From contig JASANZ010002273.1 of NCBI GenBank assembly GCA_030849805.1, positions 1-64,000 of the forward strand: a stretch of 64,000 nt of DNA. Reading direction: 5' to 3'. The notes beneath the pieces are model-generated. The model saw only the letters and a program-made list of their open reading frames with translations. It was not told where the DNA came from and did no database searches. Numbering within the stretch: position 1 is the first letter of the stretch; the number at the start of each line of letters is the position of its first letter. The position numbers were made by a program, and so were the translations under genes. Source of the stretch: Sergeia podlipaevii. Its lineage: Eukaryota > Euglenozoa > Kinetoplastea > Trypanosomatida > Trypanosomatidae. Positions 1 to 10,371 of the stretch are shown piece after piece.

Positions 1-288
1 GAGAAGCTCAAGTTGCGGCGCTACTATGATAACTTTGGGATGTACGGCGTGGTGTTTCTGCCCATGTTCTGGTGGTCTCTTGTGATCTTTTTGTCCTACA
101 TGCTGGGGACATTTGACTACTTGGGTTTGCTTGCTCTTGCGACGGTGGCGTTGACGCTCTTCACGAGGCGTGTTGGGTCTATTCAGCAACTTTTGATGTT
201 AAATAAAGCGGCTTCTGGGCAGGCGTTGACCGCGAAGCTGACCCGGCGACTGAAGGGAGGTGAAGCCAAGACAAAGGGTCGAAGGTGA
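1..288 (+). CDS. C-terminal part of a small membrane protein (5' truncated by window edge)
   Basis: The frame is open from base 1 (Glu-Lys-Leu-Lys...) to the TGA at 286-288, so this is the last 95 residues of a gene that begins upstream of the window. The first in-window Met codon is at residue 14, inside a hydrophobic stretch, so I do not treat it as the start. Two hydrophobic segments, about residues 14-34 (rich in Phe, Trp and Val) and 39-55, look like transmembrane helices joined by a short loop with an acidic residue. The tail from residue 56 is basic (Arg/Lys-rich, ending in Lys-Gly-Arg-Arg) and probably faces the cytosol or matrix. I do not recognise the family. A distant DUF1279/FAM210-like hairpin was considered but cannot be supported. 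The gene belongs to the same + strand unit as all the others. Confidence 0.6.
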   Translation, partial: EKLKLRRYYDNFGMYGVVFLPMFWWSLVIFLSYMLGTFDYLGLLALATVALTLFTRRVGSIQQLLMLNKAASGQALTAKLTRRLKGGEAKTKGRR

Positions 289-1924
289 AACAAAAAGTAC
301 ATACATACGTGTTTGCTTTTGGTGCTGGTGTATTGAGGATGGACAAGAATACACATACACATAGGATTCGTGATGTAGGGATGGAAAAAGAAAATGAAGA
401 AAAGCAATCGTAGGGTATGTGACTTTTCTGTGAAAGAACTACTTCAAATATTCCCCCCACTTCGTATATATATATTTTTTTAATATCGTTTTTTATTGTG
501 TTTTTCTTTTCTGTTGTCTGTTGTTCATTTACATCAAAGTAAATATTGCTGTCGAAATATAATTACACAGACATATATATATATACACTTATATGTGTTT
601 ACAATTTTTTTTTTCCTTCCCCAAGGACGAGCAAAATTGAAAAAAAAAAGATGATCGTCTACACGATGATGATTTACAAGATTGATGGGGAAGAAACTAA
701 TTGAGGCATTTAGAATACAGAGAAGAGAAAAAATGTAAGTAATGGAGAGAGGTGGAGGGTTATGAGAAGAAGAAGCAAAAAGGCAGAAACTGCTGCTAAC
801 TTTATTTTCGTTGCTTTCTGTCAATTTTTTTTTTTTTTTCCTTTTTTTTGAATCGCGACGTGATGCTTTTTGACTTGCCTTTTTTTTTTTTTGCTATTTT
901 TGACGTTGGCTTAAAAAACAATTTTGTGCTGCCGAGTGCGTCCGTTTTTTTTTTTTCTTTCTTCTTCCTTTCTCTCTGCTTTTGTCTCTCTTTTCTGTTT
1001 ACATTTTGCCCTTTTTTTTTCTCAATGCGTTTTACAAGATGACGCAGTTACAATAAAGAGGAGGGTGAGGGGGGAAGGTGGGGGAGAGAGAGAGAAGTGG
1101 GGCAGAAGAGATGGCAGTGCACGCCACTTTATTACATAGCCGTACATGTTCTACATTTCTTTTCACCTTTATTATTGTGATTAATATTGCTTTTTTTTTT
1201 CATCATTATTGCGAACGGAATTATATAGCGATTTCATTCTTGTTCCTTTCTTTAAGGCAAGCATTACTAGTTTTTTTTTTCTTTTTGGTTAATGCTCGTG
1301 CTTGTGCGAGCAGTTAAAGGAGCTATCCTATCACACCTTAATAGCCGTTTTTTTTTCGTTGCATCTTTCAAATTATATTATACACGCTTAATCAGTTTGC
1401 TTATGTTTTTTATTATGCCTTCCTTAAAAAATTTTCTCTTTTTTTTTTAAACTCACACTAATGAAGCCTTTAGCAACATAGCTGGATTGCGCTTTTTTAT
1501 TATTATTATCTATTCTGCAGCCAAAACAACTAGTCATTTTTCCTTGTTTTTTTTTTCTCCGCGAAGCTTTTCTCTCCATTCAAAGAAATTGTAGGAAGAG
1601 GAAGCGGCGAAGTCAGTTCACAGGCTCTCTCTTAGCGTCTACTTGTATAAGTTTTTTTTTCTAGAGAATTTAACTCCCGGCGTTTTATAAAGGAGGGGGT
1701 TGCTATTCATAGCCTTGGGAGCCAAGAAGTAAGAAATAGAAAAGAAAACAAGAGAGCGAGGGAAGCAAAAGAAAAGGGAGGGAGAGAGAAAACAAAGCAC
1801 ACACATCATAATCGTACTATCCGGAGTAGTCTAGGATCTACAGAGGCGTGTGCACCCATTTAAGAATCAAACAAGTATACGAACGAGAGAAGTATACACA
1901 TAGTGCGCCTCTTTTTCTATCATT
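289..1924 (+). other. Intergenic spacer with 3'UTR and Brr2 5' processing signals
   Basis: No convincing gene. The region is AT-rich, with many T-runs of 8-15 bases (for example around 828-840, 882-892 and 945-955), a short AT microsatellite near 573-584, and purine-rich stretches near 1720-1800. Frames that are open here encode low-complexity Phe/Ser/Leu strings translated from T/C tracts. The only functional signals I can propose are the polyadenylation region of the upstream gene and the trans-splice acceptor for the helicase gene. Confidence 0.6.
1652..1664 (+). promoter_or_regulatory. Predicted spliced-leader acceptor for Brr2
   Basis: A run of nine T plus CT is followed directly by AG at 1663-1664. 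This would give a 5'UTR of about 260 nt before the ATG at 1925. Polypyrimidine plus first AG is the established trans-splicing signal in kinetoplastids; the exact site here is inferred. Confidence 0.4.
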
Positions 1925-4900
1925 ATGTCCTTTGCGGCCTCGAGCTCTCGCTATGTTCCTCACTCCGATGCTACTCGTGAGCACTATGAACAATTACTGC
2001 TAGATCTACGTCGTTGCCTTCCCCCAGGCGTCGATGATGATATTGAGGAGATCGCGAGCGAAACGCTGGCGATTGTGCGCGACGGCGGCGGTGCATTGTC
2101 CACCAATAGTAGTGATGTTGCCCAAGAGCAGCAGACACGAAGGTTGGAGCTTCTCTTCGGTACAAAACTGTCTCGCGAGTCGCTTTCACGGTTTTTGAGG
2201 TACGGCAAACTAATTGATGACTACGTTGTGGCAGTGGATGCCGTCGATGGCATGGGTCATCAGCAACATGGCGGTAGCGGTGCAGACGGCGGTGGTGGCG
2301 CTTCCAAGAGTATCCTCGAGCTAAACTACTACGAAGCTCCTTTGAGTTCGTCTGATGAGGACGCCGAGGATGCGGAGATGGCGTTGCTCTCTGGGGTGCC
2401 TATCAAGAAACAGCATGTTAAGTCTGCTCGCGAGGACAAGTCGCTCATGCAGTATGCGTTTGAGCCAGCAAGTGGCGGGGCGGACGGCATGCCGTACGGT
2501 GAACTTGGCGCTATGGGTGGCGGCCACATGGATGAGGACGAGGACGGCGATGAGTTGTACTTTGGAGAAGAGAAGCCCAAGGTGACTTTTAACGAGGTTG
2601 CATGCAACCCCCAGTACATCCACAACTCTCTCCGCCGCCTTTTCCCCTCTAATGACATTCCCACCTGCGAGGCACAAGCACTGCGTGTCGTCGAGTACCT
2701 CTCGCAGCGCTCTGTAGATCAGATGGAGCTCGATACACAGCTGACGGCGTACCTTGGTGGGTATGATGACGAGGCGGTCGCAGAGTGGATCGCCGATGTG
2801 ACGGGTTCCCGCTGGAATATCGTTTACGGACTGCGCTACGCACAGTGTGAGATACAGACAAAGAAGAAGGAGGTGATGGACGCCATGCAGGCGCACGCCG
2901 TGGAGGATCCCGCGGTGGAGCGGCTTTATCAAGATATCACAGGGAAGGAGGTCGGTCTAGTCAAGAAAAGAAAGAAGAGAGGCGACGGTGAAGAGGAGGA
3001 GGACGAGGCGGACGAGGAAGAGGGTGAGGGAGGAGCTTCTGCTCTGCAGCGACAGGTGCCACTGCGCAAAGTTGATCTTCAGGTATGCGCGTTTCAAGAT
3101 GAACGTACGCCGCACCTTCATGTACGCCCCACGGTTCCTCAGGGCACACAAACAGCTGTGTATGAGACGCACGATGAGCTCGTGTTGCCCCCTAGTCAGC
3201 AGCGTCCACCCAACAAGGAGGAGCTGGTGCGCATTGCGAAGTTCCCTGAGTGGGCCCGCCCTGTATTTCAAGACATCGAGACACTGAACCCCATGCAGTC
3301 CAAGGTGTATGATTGCGCCTTCGAGTCAGACGAAAACATGCTTGTGAGTGCACCGACTGGCGCTGGTAAGACTAACGTAGCCATGATGGCCATGCTTCGC
3401 GCCATATCAAACGCACGCAACGCCAACACTGGAGAGGTTCATCTGCGGGATTTGACGATGGTGTATGTTGCCCCTATGAAGGCCCTTGTGCAAGAGGTCG
3501 TCCGCACATTCTCGGCACGCTTAGAGCCTCTGGGCCTCACCGTCGCAGAGCTCTCCGGTGACTCCGCGATGAATCAACAGCAAATGATGGATACTCAACT
3601 AATCGTGACAACTCCAGAGAAGTGGGACATTGTCACTCGCAAATCCGTCGAGCTTGGCGTGGCCTCCCTCATCAAGCTGCTTATTATCGACGAGGTTCAT
3701 CTCTTGCACAATGAGCGAGGTCCAGTGCTGGAGGCTATCGTGGCTCGTACCATGCTGCAGCAGCAACTGCGTGGTGAAGCAGGGATTCGCATCGTTGGCT
3801 TGAGCGCAACACTGCCAAACTACGAGGATGTTTCTGCTTTTTTGCAAGTGGACCGTCAGCGAGGGCTGTATGTGTTTGATAGTAGCTACCGTCCTATTCC
3901 GCTGGAGCAAACGTACTGCGCGGCGCGGCGCATTAAAGGGGTGAACCAAGCCACCGTGATGAACCGCATCGTGTACGACAAGGTACTGCAAACGATGTAC
4001 GACAACGAGCAGGTGATGATTTTCGTGCACTCGCGTAAGGAGACGGAGTACACAGCCATGTTTGTGAAGCAGCGTGCACTGGCTGAGAACAGACAACACC
4101 ACTTTGTATACTCAGGTGGAGAGAGCGAGCGGGTACTACGCGACACCGTCACAAACATGGGCTCCGAGCTCCGACGTTCGCTGCAGGAGTTAATCCCATT
4201 TGGTTTTGCGGTTCATCACGCCGGACTCAGCCGCGAGGAGCGTCAGGCCGTCGAGGAGCTCTTTGCCAACCGACACGTGCGCGTGCTGGTGTGCACGTCG
4301 ACGCTTGCGTGGGGTGTGAATTTGCCTGCAAATTGTGTAATTATTAAAGGTACGCGTGTCTTCAACGGTGCCAAGGGCGAGTCTGAACTGCTTTCTGCGC
4401 TGGACGTGCTGCAGATGTTTGGACGTGCTGGTCGTGTTGGATTCGGCTCCACGATTGGCCGCGCGGCGATCATCACCTCCCCTGAGGACCTTCACTACTA
4501 CTTGAGCGTACTCAACCAGCAGCTACCCATCGAGTCGCAGATGATGAAGCGTGTGGTGGACATGCTTAACGCGGAGATTAATCTTGGCCACGTGGAGAGC
4601 ACGCGCGAGGGCGTGCAGTGGCTGCAGCGGACATATCTCTACGTCCGCATGCGCAAGGTGCCAGAAGTGTATGGCATCCGTGCGACAGCCAGCGATCCTT
4701 TGCTGCTGCACCACCTGGAAAACATTGTCCACACCGCGTGTGAGGTTTTGCGTGAGTCCAAGATGATCGAGTATGATCCCCAGTCGCGCAAGATTGCCTC
4801 TACTCCGTACGGTCGCATTGCGTCCTATTGCTACGTCACCGCCGCCTCCATGGCGCTCTACTTGGCTAACTTAACTCCCGCCATGCAGGACGTGGACCTC

Positions 4901-7900
4901 TTCCGCACGTTTGCGTTGTCTAGCGAGTTCACACACATCAGCGTGAGGGCAGAGGAGAAGGCACAGATGAAGGAGCTGCTGGGAAGTGCCCCCATCGCGG
5001 TGCGTGAGTCACGTGAGACACCGCTTGCGAAGATCAATATCTTGTTGCAGTGCTACATCAGTCGCAAGGATCTCGAGGGTCTGCCGCTGATGAGCGAGCT
5101 TGTCTACATCAAGGATTCCGCGCAGCGTATTTTGCGTGCCCTCTACGAGATATGCCTTGTACGTGAGTACGGCCGCACTGCCCGCCAGTTTCTGGAGCTT
5201 TACACCATGGTGTTGCATCGCCAGTGGTCAGTGCAGTCGCCGATTCGCCAGGTGAGTTCACTCCTGAGGCCGAAGGACTACGCAGCCATTCTGCCAGCGC
5301 TGGAGCGCATGCGCGGGGTGCCTTGGGAAGACGTTCGCACGTGGAGTCGGGAGGACTTGGCCGAGAAGCTGAGCGACGACCGGCGCGCTGGGGATGCCTA
5401 CGAGTGCATTCGCCATGTCCCTCACTACGTCATTGAGGCCGCTGTCCGACCTCTCACGCGCAGCATGTTGTACGTGGACGTGGCTATACAGGCGGATTTT
5501 GCTTATAGTGAGCGACTACACGGCCGCAGCGTGCGAGATCTTCTCATCACTGTGGAGCACACCAATGGGCGTATTCTGCACTGCGAGCCGGTTCAGCTGG
5601 ATGCGGCCTGCCTCAGCCCCACGCCCGAGGACGCCGAATCCTTTGAGTGCGCGCGCATGGTGGTACCTGTGGTGGACCCCCGCCCGACCCACCTTGTGGT
5701 GCGCTGCACCTCTCCTAACTGGCTCAGCGCTAGTGCCATGGCAGCGGTGCCGCTGCTCAACACGCTGCTCCCACCTGTTGCCGTCTCACTGCGTGAGGTG
5801 CATCAGCGACCGCCGACTGAAAAGAGCGAGGACCGCGAGGTCGGGGTGATGCTGGGCCCGTACGCGCTGGCTGCCGCTGGAGAGAAGATTTTCACCTTTG
5901 AGGAATTTAGCGCCTTGCAGAGCGATCTGGTGAGTCCCATTATGGAAACCCGAGACAGTCTCTTTGTGGGAGTGCCGCCTGGCGCTGGCAAGACAGCCCT
6001 TGCAGAGTTGTTTGCCCTGCAGTTCCTTCTGGAATGTGCGCTTGAGGAGACCCAGCAAGAGAGCAAAGCAGAGGAGAATCAGGCGAAGGAGAGGAGCACT
6101 TTGGACAAGCTCAAGCACAAGTTTCTCTACCTCACCTGCCACGGGGACGTCGCGAACCGGCGATGCATGGAGTGGCAGGGCAAATTTGGTCGTGGCCTCG
6201 GCGTGCAGGTGGCTCGCCTGGACCGCACTCAGGCCCCTCGTGTTCAGAGGGAGCTCCTTGAGAGGTCGACGCTCATTGTGACCACTGGCGCTGACCTTCT
6301 GCCACTTGTTCGCAGGGCAGACCCTGCCCTGCTCGGCGTGACCCACATTTGCGCAGACCACCTGCATGTCATCCGTGCAAGCGAGGGTCGGTGGATGGAG
6401 GAGTGCCTGGCGCGACTGACAACGAGCCCGCTCCTCGTCGCGGGTGGCGGGAACAAGCGTGCGCGCCTGCTTGCGCTTTCGTATCCACTCATCAGCTGCG
6501 CAGAGGTGTGCCGCTGGCTGCGCGTCTCACCTTCTCGCCAGTATAACTACGGCGGATCATACCGGCAGCTGCGGTGCCGCATGGTAGCGATGGACTTACC
6601 AGGGGCTCGCAGCCGTTACGAGGCAGGTGTGGTGGCGGCGCTCAAGCACTTGCAGAGACCTGCGTACGCGGCCGTGCCTTCAGTGGTTTTTGTGCCCTAC
6701 ACCAGAAACGCAGAGGAGGTAGCGCGACGCGTGTTGCTGCGGGTGCGGGGGTTCATTCCAGAGAAGCCAGCCACCTTTGTTGTAGGCGATGCAGGAGAGG
6801 AGGAGCTACCTAGTGGTGATGACCCGCGGTTGGACCTGTATCTTGCGGCTGGAGTGGGCTATCTTCACCAGGGCACGACTGACTACGATCTCGGCCATAT
6901 CCTTATGCAGTTGGAGCGTCCCGCGCAGGATCCTAGAGGCGGTGCTGCGGGTAGTGATGAGGAGAGCGGTGCTATGAAGACCACTTCCGCTGCCGCAGGC
7001 GCAACAAGCCTGCCTCTGATTTTAGTGTGCACCTTCGATGCCGCGTACCGCCTGCCTGCGGCCCTTTTTGCCAACGCTATCGTCTGTTCCGCAGAGCGTG
7101 TGTCGAGCGAGGTAGCAGAGGGCGATGCTGGCGCATCTTCTTCAATACCTGCTACACTGCACGACTGCACATCGGCGGAACTCCTGCAGATGACCTCCCG
7201 CGCGGCCAACGAGGCCGTTGTGCACTGCCGACCCCCGCGATCTTGGGTGCTTGGCCAGCTGCTTAGTCACCCACTTCCACTGGAGTCTAGCATGTGCTAC
7301 CCGGCTGACTTCTTCGATGCCGTGAACGCAGCGGTCGCGCAGGGACGGGCCAAGGTGAAGACGGACGTGCTGCGCGTTATTAAGTCCCACTACTTCCTTA
7401 ACCATCTCATGACTCATCTACACTTTTACGGCGTGCCCTCAGCGGAGGACATTCCTCTGTATGCGTCCGAGATGGCCTCGAGTGTGCTCGCGGGGTTGCA
7501 GGAGCTGGGCTGTGTGGACGTGTTGCGGAGAAGCGCTGGTGGTGGCGAAGAGGATGATGATGATGATCCTCTTGCCCCTGTACGTCCCACCGCACGTGGC
7601 CTCGCCATTGCACACCACAGTGTTATCTCCATGTCCACCATTGAAGCCCTCACGGAGCGGATGCGGGAGGAGGTCAAGACAGGACGACTCAACGGTGTGA
7701 GTGCGATGTGGCGGCTTGTGTGCGAGACGTGCATGGAACTGAGGCCAACGTACTTGGGAGAATCCGCACGTGTTGCGGACGGACAAGAGAATCGCGTTCT
7801 CCACACCATCGCCCGCGCGCTGCCTGCCAAGTTTGGTGTGCAGTACGTCAATCTAGACTTCAGTGCTGGCCACACAAAGGTGCTGCTGCTGATTCTTGCC

Positions 7901-8947
7901 CACTGCGCCAGGTTCTTTGATGATGAGGGCGGAAGCGCAGATGGCATGCTGGCTGCGGGCAGCGGGCACCTTTTTCAGCACGCACAGCTTCCACAAGATA
8001 CTCTCAATGCTCTCCTTCTTGCGGTCCCAGCCCCGGTTGCAGCGCGCCTGGGCGAGGACTGCGCTCGAGTGCTGCCTACTATTCTCTCTGTGGTCACCGC
8101 TCTTGTGGAGTTGCTTGACCCGACCCACGCGCGCCAAGCTCGCTACCTCATGCACCTTAGTCAGTGTCTGCATCGACGCGTGTGGCCTGACGAGCCGGCT
8201 CTCGTGCAACTACCGAGTGTACAGGCGTTGTTGGTGGAGCACGCCGCTGGCGCCACAGATGCGGCCTGGCAGTCTTTGTCGTTGGCGGAGCTTCAGTCTG
8301 GTGAGAAGGAGGCTGTGCGTACGCTCTCTGGGCTTATCAAGAAACATCACGTCCCCCGTGGCAGGGCAAGCGAGACGGAGGCAGCCGTGGCAGCTCGTGT
8401 GCTTAGCGAGAGCCGATACTTACCACGTACGGTGTCACTCAAGGCAACGGGCTCCATTGCGAACGTTGAGATAGCCGGCAGTGGCGATGGCGCGCTTGCC
8501 TTTACAGTGCATGTGAGCGCGGTCGTTTCTTGGGCTGGCCCCCCAGTGATGGGGGCTCATAGCTGGCGAGGCGGCCTTGCTGCAGCGCCAAGACACAATC
8601 AAGATGGAGAGGACGGGGAGGCTGACGCTGCCGCTCATGACCAAGAAACGGCGGAGGAGGAGCATGTGTCTCGTTGGTGGGTGGCATGCTTTGTGGTGTC
8701 CAAGGAGGGTGGTGGTACTGCAGCTGCCAAGCTCCTCGCCATTCGCGCCGTAGACGCACAGCCATCATCAGCCTCTTCTTTGTCTTCTCTCCCCGGAAGA
8801 GAGTACCTGGTAGAGGGCTCTCTCTTGTTTCCTTTGACGGCGATAGAGGAGGAGGACTTGAACGCTGTTGAGGTGTACGCGGCAATCACAAGCTTCGCGT
8901 TTCGCGAAGATGCAGAGACGGCTGTTGTGTTTGAAGCCGTTTCCTAG
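1925..8947 (+). CDS. BRR2: U5 snRNP helicase Brr2 (SNRNP200), double Ski2-like cassette
   Basis: A 2,340-residue Ski2-like RNA helicase matching Brr2, the U5 snRNP enzyme that unwinds U4/U6 to activate the spliceosome; in kinetoplastids this serves mainly trans-splicing in the nucleus. An acidic N-terminal region (about 1-430) precedes the first cassette. That cassette has motif I APTGAGKT at 476-483, DEVH at 589-592, SAT at 627-629, a region matching HHAGLSREER, and QMFGRAGR motif VI, followed by a winged-helix and Sec63-like module. The second cassette keeps motif I as PPGAGKT (1351-1357), but motif II reads DHLH (1478-1481) instead of DExH and motif VI is unrecognisable, so it is probably an ATPase-dead regulatory cassette. 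A second Sec63-like region extends to the C-terminus and contains a low-complexity insert. Length is close to human BRR2 (2,136). Start: first ATG after the splice signal. Family assignment is very secure. Confidence 0.96.
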   Translation: MSFAASSSRYVPHSDATREHYEQLLLDLRRCLPPGVDDDIEEIASETLAIVRDGGGALSTNSSDVAQEQQTRRLELLFGTKLSRESLSRFLRYGKLIDDYVVAVDAVDGMGHQQHGGSGADGGGGASKSILELNYYEAPLSSSDEDAEDAEMALLSGVPIKKQHVKSAREDKSLMQYAFEPASGGADGMPYGELGAMGGGHMDEDEDGDELYFGEEKPKVTFNEVACNPQYIHNSLRRLFPSNDIPTCEAQALRVVEYLSQRSVDQMELDTQLTAYLGGYDDEAVAEWIADVTGSRWNIVYGLRYAQCEIQTKKKEVMDAMQAHAVEDPAVERLYQDITGKEVGLVKKRKKRGDGEEEEDEADEEEGEGGASALQRQVPLRKVDLQVCAFQDERTPHLHVRPTVPQGTQTAVYETHDELVLPPSQQRPPNKEELVRIAKFPEWARPVFQDIETLNPMQSKVYDCAFESDENMLVSAPTGAGKTNVAMMAMLRAISNARNANTGEVHLRDLTMVYVAPMKALVQEVVRTFSARLEPLGLTVAELSGDSAMNQQQMMDTQLIVTTPEKWDIVTRKSVELGVASLIKLLIIDEVHLLHNERGPVLEAIVARTMLQQQLRGEAGIRIVGLSATLPNYEDVSAFLQVDRQRGLYVFDSSYRPIPLEQTYCAARRIKGVNQATVMNRIVYDKVLQTMYDNEQVMIFVHSRKETEYTAMFVKQRALAENRQHHFVYSGGESERVLRDTVTNMGSELRRSLQELIPFGFAVHHAGLSREERQAVEELFANRHVRVLVCTSTLAWGVNLPANCVIIKGTRVFNGAKGESELLSALDVLQMFGRAGRVGFGSTIGRAAIITSPEDLHYYLSVLNQQLPIESQMMKRVVDMLNAEINLGHVESTREGVQWLQRTYLYVRMRKVPEVYGIRATASDPLLLHHLENIVHTACEVLRESKMIEYDPQSRKIASTPYGRIASYCYVTAASMALYLANLTPAMQDVDLFRTFALSSEFTHISVRAEEKAQMKELLGSAPIAVRESRETPLAKINILLQCYISRKDLEGLPLMSELVYIKDSAQRILRALYEICLVREYGRTARQFLELYTMVLHRQWSVQSPIRQVSSLLRPKDYAAILPALERMRGVPWEDVRTWSREDLAEKLSDDRRAGDAYECIRHVPHYVIEAAVRPLTRSMLYVDVAIQADFAYSERLHGRSVRDLLITVEHTNGRILHCEPVQLDAACLSPTPEDAESFECARMVVPVVDPRPTHLVVRCTSPNWLSASAMAAVPLLNTLLPPVAVSLREVHQRPPTEKSEDREVGVMLGPYALAAAGEKIFTFEEFSALQSDLVSPIMETRDSLFVGVPPGAGKTALAELFALQFLLECALEETQQESKAEENQAKERSTLDKLKHKFLYLTCHGDVANRRCMEWQGKFGRGLGVQVARLDRTQAPRVQRELLERSTLIVTTGADLLPLVRRADPALLGVTHICADHLHVIRASEGRWMEECLARLTTSPLLVAGGGNKRARLLALSYPLISCAEVCRWLRVSPSRQYNYGGSYRQLRCRMVAMDLPGARSRYEAGVVAALKHLQRPAYAAVPSVVFVPYTRNAEEVARRVLLRVRGFIPEKPATFVVGDAGEEELPSGDDPRLDLYLAAGVGYLHQGTTDYDLGHILMQLERPAQDPRGGAAGSDEESGAMKTTSAAAGATSLPLILVCTFDAAYRLPAALFANAIVCSAERVSSEVAEGDAGASSSIPATLHDCTSAELLQMTSRAANEAVVHCRPPRSWVLGQLLSHPLPLESSMCYPADFFDAVNAAVAQGRAKVKTDVLRVIKSHYFLNHLMTHLHFYGVPSAEDIPLYASEMASSVLAGLQELGCVDVLRRSAGGGEEDDDDDPLAPVRPTARGLAIAHHSVISMSTIEALTERMREEVKTGRLNGVSAMWRLVCETCMELRPTYLGESARVADGQENRVLHTIARALPAKFGVQYVNLDFSAGHTKVLLLILAHCARFFDDEGGSADGMLAAGSGHLFQHAQLPQDTLNALLLAVPAPVAARLGEDCARVLPTILSVVTALVELLDPTHARQARYLMHLSQCLHRRVWPDEPALVQLPSVQALLVEHAAGATDAAWQSLSLAELQSGEKEAVRTLSGLIKKHHVPRGRASETEAAVAARVLSESRYLPRTVSLKATGSIANVEIAGSGDGALAFTVHVSAVVSWAGPPVMGAHSWRGGLAAAPRHNQDGEDGEADAAAHDQETAEEEHVSRWWVACFVVSKEGGGTAAAKLLAIRAVDAQPSSASSLSSLPGREYLVEGSLLFPLTAIEEEDLNAVEVYAAITSFAFREDAETAVVFEAVS

Positions 8948-10371
8948 CCTGCTGCTTGCGAGTGGAAACCCCCTTTTTTTTGGGGCTTACGCTGATGAAG
9001 GAAGGGGCTTCAAGTGCCGCTGTCATTTCTCAAACACATTTTTTTAAAAAATATTAAAAAGGAGGAGTGTGTGTTTCTATTATTTTCGGACGGTTTCTCT
9101 TTCTTGTGTTGGTGACGATATCCTTTGCCTCTCTGTTATTTCTGAGTGGTTAGTGCTGATATTGTTTGGTCTATTGTTGTCGTTGTTGTCGTTCTTGTGG
9201 ATGAGTGAGTGGGCGAGTGAGAGAGTAGTGGTTGTCTTTGGTGTGTGTACGTGTGTAAGTAAGCACTTACTGTGCAAGATACGTTATCTCCTACTTATAG
9301 AAGAGAGATACCTTTCTGTAAAATCTTTTTTTTTTTTTTTTTAAAGTGTATGTTGTTAAAACTATAAACCGTAAAGGTTCCCATTTGCCAAAAGTGGAGG
9401 TTCTTTAGGTGTCTATGGGATAGAACTGGAGCGAATTCAGCTTTTGACAAACAAGCAAACGAAACGTGTATTCTCCTTATTATCTCTTTTTTTTTTTTTT
9501 GTTGTTGCCGCAATGCGGCGGAAAGGATTGGTTCCTTGTAGGTGTCTGCTATTTTCTTTTTCTTTTTTGGTTGCTTGAAACATTGCTACCCAAAATTGTT
9601 CTTACTGCTAAATTTGCTATTTTTTTTCTTCTTTTATGCCTTCTTTTTTTTCTGTTTCTCTTTTTTTCTTCTCTTTCCCTTTGAATTGAGAGGTGCATTT
9701 ATCTATCTATATCTGAGCATACGCGTTTATTCACAGATACGCATATATCACATCTGTTTATTCTCTCGTCCCTAGAGATCTTTTGACTTAGTGCGAGAGA
9801 CATTGCTTTCTCCAAAGAGAAAGATCAAGGAGCGAGAGAGAGGTTATATATTCGTAGTTACTTCTTGTAGATATAGTGAACCCCCTTTTTCTCTTTCTCT
9901 TTACTTGACTAAGAGAAAAGTGGAGGTGGGTAAGCGAGGCAAGGTGGAAGACGGTGCACCACTACTTCCTAGATTTTTTTCCTTCTTCCGCAGCAAATTA
10001 AGAGCAACAGACTCACATATAGTTTCATCTTTTTTTTTTTTACCCCTTCTTTCTTGTGTGTGTAGATTTTTTTTGTCCCACTTCCTTTTTTTTCTGTCTG
10101 TGAACAGTTTTAGTTTTTTTTAGTTTTTTTTTTGTTCCCATCATTATATATACTCTTTTAGAGTGTGGAGTGAAGTACTTCTTCTTAAAACTCGGAGAAA
10201 CCATCTTTGAAAATCTGGAGAAACCCTTCAGTAACTACAACGCCCAGGTAACATTTAGCGAGTAGTTTTTTTCTCTCTTTTTTTTCCTCTTTTTTTTCTT
10301 TCTCATTTCAAAAAGGAAGAGGAAAAAGATCCCATTGTGTGAGAGAGTGGTTGAATGAGAAAGAGACTATC
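8948..10371 (+). other. Intergenic spacer between Brr2 and formin
   Basis: No gene seen. It contains a short C5-T8-G4 palindromic stretch just after the Brr2 stop (about 8969-8985), which is probably unimportant, several T-runs (9327-9342, 9487-9500, 10031-10040), and the acceptor region for the formin. Open frames here are Phe/Leu/Ser low-complexity strings from pyrimidine tracts. Confidence 0.6.
10266..10315 (+). promoter_or_regulatory. Predicted spliced-leader acceptor for the formin gene
   Basis: About 44 nearly uninterrupted pyrimidines end at AAAAAG, with the first AG at 10314-10315. The implied 5'UTR is about 56 nt. A short out-of-frame ATG at 10355 precedes the main start at 10372. 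This supports beginning the protein at 10372 and not at the upstream in-frame GTG at 10339. Confidence 0.5.

Noticed and set aside
1..288. DUF1279/FAM210-like assignment of the truncated first gene
   Set aside because: Two-helix topology is similar but no diagnostic residues could be matched.
2321..2932. A 203-residue open frame on the - strand inside Brr2
   Set aside because: Antisense to conserved helicase coding sequence with no independent signal.
7896..8474. A 192-residue alternative + frame inside Brr2
   Set aside because: Overlaps the conserved Brr2 C-terminal region in another frame; Arg/Ser/Cys-rich shadow.
8966..8990. CCCCC-T8-GGGG palindrome as a transcription terminator
   Set aside because: Only a four-base stem, and transcription here is expected to be polycistronic through the region, without gene-by-gene terminators.
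10339..10371. GTG start for the formin
   Set aside because: Eukaryotic nuclear gene; the ATG at 10372 is 33 bases downstream and fits the 5'UTR.
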